A DNA stretch of 64,000 nt, from assembly GCA_035634255.1 (NCBI GenBank), contig DASQDI010000153.1, forward strand, positions 5,934 through 69,933, given 5' to 3'. Shown here one piece after another: positions 9,627 to 16,988 of this stretch. Both the position numbers and the translations under genes were made by a program. The notes beneath the pieces were generated by a model. The model worked only from the letters and a program-made list of their open reading frames with translations, was not told where the DNA came from and ran no database searches. The stretch is from DATLMR01 sp035634255 (GTDB lineage Bacteria; Acidobacteriota; Blastocatellia; UBA7656). Position 1 is the stretch's first letter. Each line of letters starts with the position of its first letter.

Positions 9627-10567
9627 AACACGTTCCTCTCGACCCTCGCGCTTTTCAGGACCACGAGGGGGGCCTGCACGGGGCTGAACTCGGACCAACC
9701 CCGCTTCTCGATGTACTCTTTATAAACGCCTCCGCAAACCTTGTCGTGGGCGCAGGCCCGGCACGGGTCGCCCTTGACGCGGCACACGGTGTCCATGAAC
9801 CTGTCGTAGTCGTTGATCCACCAGCCGCGGAACTCCATGTCGATCATGTCCTTGCGGACGTTTTCGAGGTGGTAGGCTTCGTAACCCGGCACCGTGCAGA
9901 GCGGGAAGCCTTCAAGGCTGACCTCGGCGTTGCGCGCGAGGGCGCGCTCGACCGCCTTCGGCACCCATTTTATCGTGTCCTCGATTGTCGGAGTGACCTG
10001 CTCGAAATGCAGGTAGGCGGAGTAGACGGGGTGCATGTTGGATATGTTTATCTGGTCCACGCCGAGGTCGAGCATGGTGTCCACGATGTCGGGTAGCTTG
10101 GATATGTTCTGCTTTGCGATCACGGAATTGGTGCGGACCAGCCCGCCAGTTTCTTTGACGTTCTTGATGCCCTGGATGGTCTCGTTGAACCCGCCCTTCG
10201 TGCGCGTGAGCGAGTCATGAGTCTCGGCATTATGCCCGTGCATCGAGACTATAAACAGCTCGACGTTCAGGTCGCGCAGCTTGCGGACGAAATTCATGTC
10301 CTTCAGGGTCCGGCCGTTGGTCTGGACGAAGACCTTCGGGTAGCCCAGCTCTTTGATCAGCTCTAGGGTTTTGATGAAGCCCTTGAAGATGGTCGGCTCG
10401 CCCCCGTGAAGGTTAACGGCCTCGTAGCCCCTCCCGGCGTTCTCCTCAAGCGTGCACCGGACTTTCTCAGGGATTATCGTGTCGCTCTCCATTTCCGGCA
10501 CGCCGACGACGCAGAAGACGCACTTCTCGTTGCACAGATCGGTCAGATGAACGCTCAGTATCTTCAT
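9623..10567 (-). CDS. Radical SAM protein 3 with SPASM-like C-terminus
   Basis: 314 residues starting MKILSVHLTDLCNEKC; the ATG at 10567-10565 has GGAGGGAG immediately upstream. C12-x3-C16-x2-C19 binds the cluster, LHGGEPTIF is the SAM-binding motif and VQTNGR is the usual beta-strand 3 signature. Near the end CRVKGDPCRACAHDKVCGG supplies at least four further cysteines, a compact SPASM/twitch-like auxiliary site. It resembles PqqE/MoaA-type enzymes acting on peptides or sugars. It lies 53 bases after the GT-B-like gene and is coupled by ATGA overlap to the next radical SAM gene. Confidence 0.88.
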   Translation of the reverse strand: MKILSVHLTDLCNEKCVFCVVGVPEMESDTIIPEKVRCTLEENAGRGYEAVNLHGGEPTIFKGFIKTLELIKELGYPKVFVQTNGRTLKDMNFVRKLRDLNVELFIVSMHGHNAETHDSLTRTKGGFNETIQGIKNVKETGGLVRTNSVIAKQNISKLPDIVDTMLDLGVDQINISNMHPVYSAYLHFEQVTPTIEDTIKWVPKAVERALARNAEVSLEGFPLCTVPGYEAYHLENVRKDMIDMEFRGWWINDYDRFMDTVCRVKGDPCRACAHDKVCGGVYKEYIEKRGWSEFSPVQAPLVVLKSARVERNVL

Positions 10568-10620
10568 AGCTCCCTCCGTCAATAAATATTCGACTCGCCG
10601 TCGCGCGCGGATGCCGCGGC

Positions 10621-11859
10621 CTAAACACCCATGAAATGTTCCAGGCACTCGCCCGGAGAGCGGAGCCCCTCAAGGAGGCTCGTGTACTGCTCTCTCTGAC
10701 CCGACAGCTCGGGCCTCTTCTTCGAGATCAACTCTTCGAGGATCGACATGACTCTCTCCTCGTCGAGAATCTCGGACTTGTAGAACGTGTCGAGGTAAGG
10801 GTTGTCCGACATCACGGGCTTGAGAAACCTGTACCAGCCGAGGGGGAACATCATGAATGGCTGAATGGGGTAGGCATTCTCTATGAGCCTCAGGGTCGAA
10901 TCGTTTATGCGCACGTCCCCGTACTTCGATAAGTCTTCCGGGCCGTTCGCCTGTATCGAGCTGTACAGGAGCAGTGCGGACTTCCCATTCTTTATGCACT
11001 TCGCCAGGGTCGTCGAGGCGACGTTGCTGGTCATCAGAAGGTCTGACGCGGCGAGCAGCCTGTCAAAATCGCTTTCCGGCAGGGAGCTGAAATTGTGCTC
11101 GGTGATTAGGCCCTTTCGGGTCGTGTCCTGCTGCCGCTCCGGCCCGACCCGTATCCAGTGGATGGGCCTGTCGAGCTTGGAGATGTACTGGGAAAAAAGC
11201 TCGGTGATTATGTTCCCGAACAGGCCGCCGCTCTTATTCTTCGGGCGGAGCGACTGCCACACGGCCGAGGCCGAGAAGATCACGAAATCGTCGGGCGAGA
11301 TGCCGAGGCCTTCGCGCACCTGCCGTGCTTCCCGGTTCGACCACTCCTGAATCTGGTGGAGGAAAGAGTACGAGGCGACCCTCCCACCCGCCGGGACGGG
11401 CTTGTTCAGAGGGCAGGGCCGCAACGCGCCGTCGAGCTGGAGGAGCATGCGGGGCAGCTGCTTGTTGATCCCGCTGAAGAAGTCGAGCGTGAAGTCTCCG
11501 GACTCCCACTCGTACGAGTCGAGCGAGATGATGGGCTTGTCGTAGCCCCGCAGCATCTGGAGCGTGATGCCGAACTCGGGCTGCGAAAAATCGAAGGTCA
11601 GGAAATCGCACAGGACGATCAGGTCCGGCGGGTAGTGTTCGAGGAAATCGACGACCATCAGGCGGTTGATCTTCTGCGCGTTCTTGATCAGCTTGACCGT
11701 CTTCAACTCCGGGTAATCGTCGAGCAGCACCGAGCTCAGGGGGGAGGCGATGAAGCAGGGCCGGTACTTCGACGGGGGAAGGCTCCGGGCGAAGTTTAAC
11801 GCCATCACGGATTCGCCGAAGGCGAACGAGCCGGCGGAGATGAATAGAATGTTCTTCAT
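10621..11859 (-). CDS. GT-B-like protein, possible glycosyltransferase
   Basis: 412 residues; not confidently assigned. It begins MKNILFISAGSFAFGESVMALNFAR, a Rossmann start with a Gly-rich turn as in GT-B glycosyltransferases and related MurG/epimerase folds. The middle has IHWIRVGPERQ and the C-terminal half has LLAASDLLMTSNVASTTLAKCI, which resembles the nucleotide-sugar-binding face of GT-B enzymes (…SD…S…S…). No signal peptide or membrane segment is seen. It sits 21 bases behind the nucleotidyltransferase gene, which supports a sugar-transfer role using a product of that enzyme, but this is inference from context. Confidence 0.6.
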   Translation of the reverse strand: MKNILFISAGSFAFGESVMALNFARSLPPSKYRPCFIASPLSSVLLDDYPELKTVKLIKNAQKINRLMVVDFLEHYPPDLIVLCDFLTFDFSQPEFGITLQMLRGYDKPIISLDSYEWESGDFTLDFFSGINKQLPRMLLQLDGALRPCPLNKPVPAGGRVASYSFLHQIQEWSNREARQVREGLGISPDDFVIFSASAVWQSLRPKNKSGGLFGNIITELFSQYISKLDRPIHWIRVGPERQQDTTRKGLITEHNFSSLPESDFDRLLAASDLLMTSNVASTTLAKCIKNGKSALLLYSSIQANGPEDLSKYGDVRINDSTLRLIENAYPIQPFMMFPLGWYRFLKPVMSDNPYLDTFYKSEILDEERVMSILEELISKKRPELSGQREQYTSLLEGLRSPGECLEHFMGV

Positions 11860-11880
11860 AGTTCGTCCCCAAGTGAGAGG

Positions 11881-12669
11881 TTAGAGAGTGTGACTTTCGA
11901 ATTCCCGCCTCGCCTTGATCAGAGACGAGTTCTTCCCGATGTCCCAGAACTTCCCGCGCGCCACCTCGCAAGCTAGCACTCTCAGCCCCGACTCCAGGGC
12001 CTTCGAGAAGATGTCGGCGAGCGCAAGCTCGCCCTCGTCCGGGGCGTGCGGCCGCGCGGCATGCTCCTGAAGGCTCCGGTGCAAAAACTCCGTGAACATC
12101 GGGGACCAGGCCGCCATCCCCCACGTGTTCATGACCCCGTGGCTCTCTTCCTTGTCGTAGAGCCTGTGCACGCGCCCCCGCGAGTCGAACCGGACGGCGC
12201 AGAGGTCTTCAGGGTGGGTGGTCGGGAAGACCCCGAGGACGACATCGGCCTGCGTCTCGTAAAGGAAATCGAGGACCTGCCGGACGCAGTCGCGCGGCTC
12301 AAGTATCGTGTCGGGCAGGACCAGCACGGACACGTCGTCCCTCACCCAGCGGTAAGCGCAGTCGATGGCGAAAGGCAGACCTTTGATCTCCTTCTGAAAT
12401 AAGTAGGCGAGGTTGATGTCGTACTCCTGCCCGTCGGACAGGAAGCGGATGACTTCGAACTTGTGGTCGCTCACGACCACGTAGGCTTGATCGATTGACG
12501 CATCGACCAGGCAATCGAGCACGTACTGACAGACGACCTTCAGCTGCACGTCGGAGCCGCCGCCCTCCCCGCGCACGTAGCCGATGGGGAAGAGCTCCTT
12601 CGGGTAGCGGAAAGGCCGGAGCCTGCTGCCGTGTCCCGCCGCCGGTACTATGCCTATAGCTTTGCGCAC
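11881..12669 (-). CDS. Sugar-phosphate nucleotidyltransferase (RmlA/GalU-like)
   Basis: 262 residues from a GTG preceded by GGGTGA. The N-terminus has the nucleotidyltransferase signature (IVPAAGHGSRLRPFRYPKEL, residues 7-26) with the Gly loop, the Arg and the PKE lysine; VLVLPDTILEPRD supplies the metal-binding Asp and TWGMAAWSP the sugar-binding region. It should join a sugar-1-phosphate to an NTP. No left-handed beta helix follows, so it is not GlmU. It is the first gene downstream of the 417-base gap behind the precursor-like gene and is followed closely by the GT-B-like gene, suggesting a paired sugar-activation and transfer step. The sugar and nucleotide cannot be told from sequence. 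Confidence 0.85.
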   Translation of the reverse strand: MRKAIGIVPAAGHGSRLRPFRYPKELFPIGYVRGEGGGSDVQLKVVCQYVLDCLVDASIDQAYVVVSDHKFEVIRFLSDGQEYDINLAYLFQKEIKGLPFAIDCAYRWVRDDVSVLVLPDTILEPRDCVRQVLDFLYETQADVVLGVFPTTHPEDLCAVRFDSRGRVHRLYDKEESHGVMNTWGMAAWSPMFTEFLHRSLQEHAARPHAPDEGELALADIFSKALESGLRVLACEVARGKFWDIGKNSSLIKARREFESHTL

Positions 12670-12861
12670 AACTCACCCCCTGGGCCGAGCGCCGTTGAAT
12701 AGACCTTCACCCCGCCGCCGCTTAAAAAATCCGGCGCGGGACTGGAAACAGAGACACAGAACCTCAATGAGTCGCCGGGGTACTCGGAGACCCAAGCCTG
12801 TTGTTTCAAGCCCCACGCCGGGTCCTGAAAATAGAGGCGTCAGGATCAGGGATTGAAATAG

Positions 12862-12876
12862 ATCGCTTTAAGCGAT
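12862..12876. promoter_or_regulatory. 15-base palindrome, possible operator
   Basis: ATCGCTTTAAGCGAT is a perfect 7+7 inverted repeat around one base, about 190 bases upstream of the nucleotidyltransferase start. It lacks a T tract, so an operator or processing site is more likely than a terminator. Confidence 0.4.
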
Positions 12877-12983
12877 TCACCAGGTGAGGCGTTCCGGGGC
12901 ACGCTACTCAGGACAATGGACAAGGTCAATCCGGGTAGCGCTTGAGGACCACCCTCTCAGGCGGGAGGCTTCCCCCTCCTCGC

Positions 12984-13007
12984 GGCTCCGGCCGAGCCTC
13001 CGGAGCC
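12984..13007 (-). promoter_or_regulatory. Hairpin behind the precursor-like gene
   Basis: GGCTCCGG and CCGGAGCC (12984-12991 and 13000-13007) pair around an 8-base loop 80 bases after the precursor-like stop. On the minus strand no T tract follows, so partial termination or mRNA 3'-end stabilisation would fit better than full termination. On the plus strand TTCTTT follows, but no plus-strand gene precedes it. Confidence 0.5.
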
Positions 13008-13086
13008 TTCTTTATGCTTCGACCGAACTGGTTGATCCGCTCTCTGGGGAGTCGCTTAAATTAAGACCAACGGGTCATTGCCGCGA

Positions 13087-13554
13087 CTATCCGAAATAGT
13101 AACAAGAGTCGGCAACAACGTCATTTGCTATGTCGACATGAAAGTCGGTGCGGGACAGAGACGCGACCGTCAAGGCCCCGGCCGTGAAGCTGTCGGGATT
13201 CGCCGCCTTGTTCGCGAGCACGGCGAAGTCATCCGGGAACAGTCCCTTCAGCGAGCTGACAGCCCTGTTTGACAGGTTGTACTGCTGTTGGAAAAGTCTC
13301 GGGTTGGCTACGACCTGTCGAGCGAAGGTGGGGTCCCCGGCCATCCTCTTGATGAGGTCGCCGAGGTTGTTCGGCCCTGTTGTCTGGGGAGCCCCCCCGG
13401 CAGCAGAGGCCTTCTCGGCGCCCCCGAGCGCAATCGCCCCGATGACGGCGGCGGGCGCGCCTTTCAGAAGCTGGCGGCGGCTGATCCCTTGCTCCGTGCC
13501 TTCATTGTTCAAAGGCTCTTCTGGATTGGATTCATTTACCTTCTCTTTTTCCAT
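13087..13554 (-). CDS. Tat-signal, RiPP-precursor-like small protein
   Basis: 155 residues from the ATG at 13554-13552, which has GGAGGAG upstream; an upstream in-frame start would add 15 residues. Residues 24-52 are a twin-arginine signal: SRRQLLKGA followed by a hydrophobic stretch and an AxA-type end (ASAAGG). Residues 65-118 contain GDPTFARQVVANPRLFQQQYNL-type text: 'DP.F...+..NP......+.L' closely resembles the helical leader regions of Nif11/NHLP and related RiPP precursor families. The C-terminus is small-residue and Ser/Thr-rich and ends DSCYYFG, with the only cysteine at 151. It has its own TTGACA promoter and heads the operon of sugar-activating and three radical SAM genes. I infer a modified, exported peptide or protein; a Tat-dependent metal/cofactor protein is an alternative. 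Confidence 0.7.
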   Translation of the reverse strand: MEKEKVNESNPEEPLNNEGTEQGISRRQLLKGAPAAVIGAIALGGAEKASAAGGAPQTTGPNNLGDLIKRMAGDPTFARQVVANPRLFQQQYNLSNRAVSSLKGLFPDDFAVLANKAANPDSFTAGALTVASLSRTDFHVDIANDVVADSCYYFG

Positions 13555-13634
13555 AACTCTCCTCCAACGTGGTATTCGGGAGAACCTGGCAACCGACAAA
13601 GTTTGTGTGGTCAGCTACAAGTTTCGTGTGACAT

Positions 13635-13663
13635 TTATTACTACAGGAAAAAATGCTTGTCAA
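13635..13663 (-). promoter_or_regulatory. Sigma-70-type promoter of the precursor-like gene
   Basis: On the minus strand TTGACA (13663-13658) and TAATAA (13640-13635) are separated by 17 bases. The predicted leader is about 75 bases before the ATG at 13554. Confidence 0.6.
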
Positions 13664-13747
13664 CAAAATTCGTGGAAGATTTCTTACAAAACCAATGCGG
13701 CGCACGGGCGGCGGGCGAGGCGGGAGGGCCGTCTCACCCGTCCGGCC

Positions 13748-15322
13748 TCACCTGTGGGGGTAGATCACGACCCTGCGGAACGGCTCCTGCCCTTTGCTTT
13801 CGGATTGCAGGCCGCTGCGTTCGGCGTAGAGGTGTTGCATTCGGCGGATGTGGTTCGGCTGGGGGGCGAGTTCGACGGGCCGGTTCTGCTCGACGGCGTC
13901 GATGACTGCGTCCTCGACTTCCTGCATGGCGGCCTCCTCCCCCTCGCCGTAGCCGCGCCCCCCGAGCAGGTCGCGCAGGAAGTTCTCGATCTGCGTCAAA
14001 GTGTTCGCGCGGACGACGTGGACCTCGACGTTGAGGCCGCGCGCCTCGCGGAGTTTCTGAGACTGCCGCTTCGCGTGCGACTTCAAGGTCAGGAGGATGT
14101 CGGCGTCTTCGAGGTCGTTGGTGACGACGGCAGAGACTCCCATCTCTTCGATGGCGCGCTCCAGCCTCTCGCGGCTCAAAGCGTATGGGAAGATGCGGAG
14201 GTTTTTGCCTTTCTTCCCCTGAGGCCTCGGCTCCTGCTTGCGCTTCGACGCGCGCTCGCGGCCCGCGGAGCCCGACGGCGCGCGGTCCCGTGAAGCGGGT
14301 TCGGGCTGCGTGATGGTGACCCCGCCGTCCGTGCCTCGCTCGCGGATCTCCGTGCTCGGGATGAAGCCGCGCAACATCTGGTCCACGGCGTCCGCGACAT
14401 CCTGATGGATGGCGAGCCTGTCTTTGTGCTGAATCTCTATCAGCACGTCGAATGTGGGCGGGGCCTTGCGCTCGAGCACGGTCTTCTGGGTGCCGCGCCT
14501 GCGCGCCTCCTCGTCCGAGAGCGTGACGGGCTGAATGCCCCCGACGAGGTCGGAAAGCGTCGGGTTGAGCATGAGATTTTCCAGAGTGTTACCGTGAACG
14601 GTCGCGATCAACTGGACCCCGCGCTCGGCGATGGTGCGGGCGGCGAGCGCTTCCTGCGAGGTGCCGATCTCGTCGATGACGATGACCTCGGGCATGTGGT
14701 TCTCCACGGCCTCGATCATCACGCCGTGTTGGTGGTCCGGGTCGGGGACCTGCATTCGGCGGGCGCGACCGATCCCGGGGTGGGGCACGTCACCGTCGCC
14801 CGCGATCTCGTTCGAGGTGTCGACTATGATGACGCGCTTCTCAAGGTCGTCGGCGAGCACGCGCGCGGCCTCGCGCAGGAGCGTGGTCTTGCCGACCCCC
14901 GGCCTGCCCATCAGGAGTATGCTCTTCCCCGATTCGACGATGTCTCTGATGATGTCAACGGTCCCATAAATGGCGCGGCCCACGCGACAGGTCAGGCCGA
15001 CGATGTCCCCGAGCCGGTTTCGCATAGCGGAGATGCGGTGGAGGGTGCGCTCGATGCCCGCGCGGTTGTCTCTCGTGAAGCTGCCGACACGGCTTGAGAC
15101 GAAGTGGAGGTCCTCGCGAGTCACGAGCGAATCGTTCAGGTAGGCCGCGAGCCCCGGATAGCGGGCTTCGGGCTGCCGCCCCAGGTCCAGCACAACCTCG
15201 ATCAGCGAATCGGTTTCGCCCCTGCGCGCGATGGCGTCGCGAATGTGGGCGGGCAAAACGTCGAGCAGTAAGTCAAGGTTGTCCGTGGAAACGTACTCTT
15301 TTTCGTTTAAGGTCGTGACCAT
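13748..15322 (-). CDS. R3H-domain AAA ATPase (Ycf45/SpoIIIAA-like)
   Basis: 524 residues from the ATG at 15322-15320; a longer frame reaches into an upstream repeat and would give a proline- and leucine-rich start of no known type, so it was rejected. The N-terminal 125 residues match the conserved lead-in of Ycf45/SpoIIIAA-like proteins (LPAHIRDAI, GLTCRVGRA). Walker A is at 139-147 (GRPGVGKTT), Walker B at 213-220 (VIVIDEIG), followed by RGVQLIATVHG. Residues ~330-415 are basic, Pro/Arg-rich and probably disordered. The C-terminus carries an R3H-type single-stranded nucleic-acid-binding motif (IRRMQHLYAERSGLQSESKG). The cellular role of bacterial members is not established. Confidence 0.87.
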   Translation of the reverse strand: MVTTLNEKEYVSTDNLDLLLDVLPAHIRDAIARRGETDSLIEVVLDLGRQPEARYPGLAAYLNDSLVTREDLHFVSSRVGSFTRDNRAGIERTLHRISAMRNRLGDIVGLTCRVGRAIYGTVDIIRDIVESGKSILLMGRPGVGKTTLLREAARVLADDLEKRVIIVDTSNEIAGDGDVPHPGIGRARRMQVPDPDHQHGVMIEAVENHMPEVIVIDEIGTSQEALAARTIAERGVQLIATVHGNTLENLMLNPTLSDLVGGIQPVTLSDEEARRRGTQKTVLERKAPPTFDVLIEIQHKDRLAIHQDVADAVDQMLRGFIPSTEIRERGTDGGVTITQPEPASRDRAPSGSAGRERASKRKQEPRPQGKKGKNLRIFPYALSRERLERAIEEMGVSAVVTNDLEDADILLTLKSHAKRQSQKLREARGLNVEVHVVRANTLTQIENFLRDLLGGRGYGEGEEAAMQEVEDAVIDAVEQNRPVELAPQPNHIRRMQHLYAERSGLQSESKGQEPFRRVVIYPHR

Positions 15323-15401
15323 TCCCTCGCTCCGAACACAACTCGAAAGAGGTAGTGCATTCGTCGGCGTCCTTTTTGGAGTGTACAAGAAAAAGGGGGC
15401 A

Positions 15402-15551
15402 GGGGCCAGCAGCAGGGGCAGGGGGCAGTGACAAGGGGCGGTGACCAGGGTCCAGGAGTCAGTGGTCAGAGATGATAAGAGACTCTCTTTATAGAATCCC
15501 CATCCTGCCCTGAATCCCGACTCCTGACTCCCGATCCCTGACGCTGGCCCC
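15402..15551. repeat. Imperfect long inverted intergenic repeat
   Basis: The 390-base gap (15323-15712) has a purine-rich, GGGGCAG/GTCAGGAGTC-type tract facing its near complement. GGGGCCAGCAGCAGGG (15402-15417) pairs with CCCTGACGCTGGCCCC (15536-15551) at 14 of 16 positions, and CCAGGAGTC-like blocks inside also face GACTCCTGACTCC-like blocks. It looks like a dispersed intergenic repeat rather than a gene. The remainder of the gap up to 15712 has no identified feature other than the expected pilin promoter. Confidence 0.55.
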
Positions 15552-15712
15552 TGGCCCACCACTTGCCTGAGCTATCTTTGTCTTGAGTCTATTCAATCAT
15601 TAAGCCCCTCTGAAAATTTCCCCCATTTCGCTTTATCGGGATTGATTTCACCCGTTGAAGCTTGCCCCGAATCTCAAAGCTGTGAGTAAGGGGCTGCCGA
15701 CACTGTAACTTT

Positions 15713-16222
15713 ATGTTTCAGAAAAAGACCGGACCCGAGAGAAGGCGCGGAGGTGAGCGGGGATTCTCGATGATCGAGGTGGCGGTGGTTTTATTGATCA
15801 TCGCGATAGTCGCCGCATTCGTCGTCCCGCAGATCCTCGCCTACATGCGCATGTACCGCGTGGGCGTGGCGGCGCGAAACGTCGCGACGGCTCTACAGAG
15901 AGCCCGGTTCCTCGCCACGTCGAACAACACGCGCGCGGGCATCCTAATCCCCGAGCTTCAGAGGGTAGACATCCAGCAGTACGACCCGGAAGGGAAGCGC
16001 GAGCCCCAGCTCAAAGGCGCTGTCAGCCTCCCCGAGGGCGTGACCATAGACGCCGAGGCCCCGAGGCAGCTCGCCTTCGACGGGCGCGGGGTTGTGACTC
16101 CCCTGCCGACGGAGAAGGCTTCGATCCGCGTCAACGGGGCGAAGGGGTATTACGCCATAGTCGTCGTCTCCCCGACCGGGCAGATAACGATCTCGGAGGC
16201 GAAGGAAGAGACGAAGAGTTAG
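15713..16222 (+). CDS. GspH/FimT-type minor pseudopilin
   Basis: 169 residues. The prepilin peptidase site is GERGFSMIEV: cleavage after Gly, mature N-terminus Phe and Glu at +5, followed by a ~20-residue hydrophobic helix (VAVVLLIIAIVAAFVVPQIL). The next segment (RVGVAARNVATALQRARFLATSNNTRAGI) is typical of FimT/GspH, which prime pilus or type II pseudopilus assembly. It is the first of four co-directional minor pilin genes. The start has no clear ribosome site, but the length of the leader (18 residues, basic) fits. Confidence 0.88.
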   Translation: MFQKKTGPERRRGGERGFSMIEVAVVLLIIAIVAAFVVPQILAYMRMYRVGVAARNVATALQRARFLATSNNTRAGILIPELQRVDIQQYDPEGKREPQLKGAVSLPEGVTIDAEAPRQLAFDGRGVVTPLPTEKASIRVNGAKGYYAIVVVSPTGQITISEAKEETKS

Positions 16223-16300
16223 CTCCTTAAACCGATCAGAGGCAACACCCAGCGGTCGGGGGCCCGGAACGTCCGGGCAGGTGACCGGCGGACCGAGAAT

Positions 16301-16936
16301 ATGGAAACGAAAAAAATAGAATCCGCGAGGGTTTCGCGGCGCGCGAGTGAAAAGGGCATGACGCTCATCGAAGCCGTTTTCGCGATGCTCATAACGGTGG
16401 TCGGCCTCGTGAGCCTCGCCGGCATGTTCACCCTCGCGATGAAGACCAACGCCAGCTCGCGCAACTTCACGACCGCGACCACCTTCGCGCAGGACAAGAT
16501 CGAGCAGCTAGGCACGATCTCTTTTCAGAGGCTCGTCGACCCCGCGCGGCTCGACCCGAACCCGACTTACCAGGGCGCGGACTTCTCATTCGTCGCGGGG
16601 AACATCGAGAAGGACAGCTGGGCCAACGACGGCACCCCTTTCTTCGACAAGATAGTTCTGGCCGGGCGCGACGACGTGGAGCCCGAGGGCACCGTCACCG
16701 TGATAAGGCCCGACGGCTTCGCGGAGACGAGGAGGCCGGACGGCACGGTCTTCGAGGGCAACCCTTTCCCGGAAGGCCGGGTCACTTACTCGCGCAGGTG
16801 GGCCGTGATGTCGAGCAACGAAGAGAACCCCGCCGACAGGCGTCTGACTCTCGCCGTGCGCGTCGTGAGCGAAAACCCTCCGGCGGGCAAGGAGCCCGAA
16901 CTCGTCGATCTTTACACGGTCATCACCAATCAGTAG
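16301..16936 (+). CDS. PilV-like minor pilin
   Basis: 211 residues. The class III signal is SEKGMTLIEAVFAML (cleavage after Gly, Glu at +5) and is followed by a hydrophobic helix (ITVVGLVSLAGMFTLAM). ATTFAQDKIEQL is a hallmark of PilV/GspI-type pilins. The globular part is unremarkable. It lies 78 bases after the FimT-like gene and 52 before the PilW-like gene, the usual fimT-pilV-pilW-pilX order. Confidence 0.85.
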   Translation: METKKIESARVSRRASEKGMTLIEAVFAMLITVVGLVSLAGMFTLAMKTNASSRNFTTATTFAQDKIEQLGTISFQRLVDPARLDPNPTYQGADFSFVAGNIEKDSWANDGTPFFDKIVLAGRDDVEPEGTVTVIRPDGFAETRRPDGTVFEGNPFPEGRVTYSRRWAVMSSNEENPADRRLTLAVRVVSENPPAGKEPELVDLYTVITNQ

Positions 16937-16988
16937 CGATGCCCGAAATATCAGGCAGGCAGCATTTCAACCGAGCGAGGTTCACCCG

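Larger units (their letters stand above)
12670..13086. other. Non-coding gap inside the radical SAM cluster
   Basis: The 417 bases between the precursor-like gene and the nucleotidyltransferase gene hold an 8-bp GC hairpin at 12984-13007 and a 15-base palindrome at 12862-12876. Minus-strand frames are short: the longest with a start that I found is 24 codons (GTG, no ribosome site, no Cys), so a second small precursor peptide is not supported. Confidence 0.6.

Noticed and set aside
12670..13086. Small extra precursor peptide in the cluster gap
   Set aside because: Longest minus-strand frame with a start found is 24 codons from GTG without a ribosome site or Cys.
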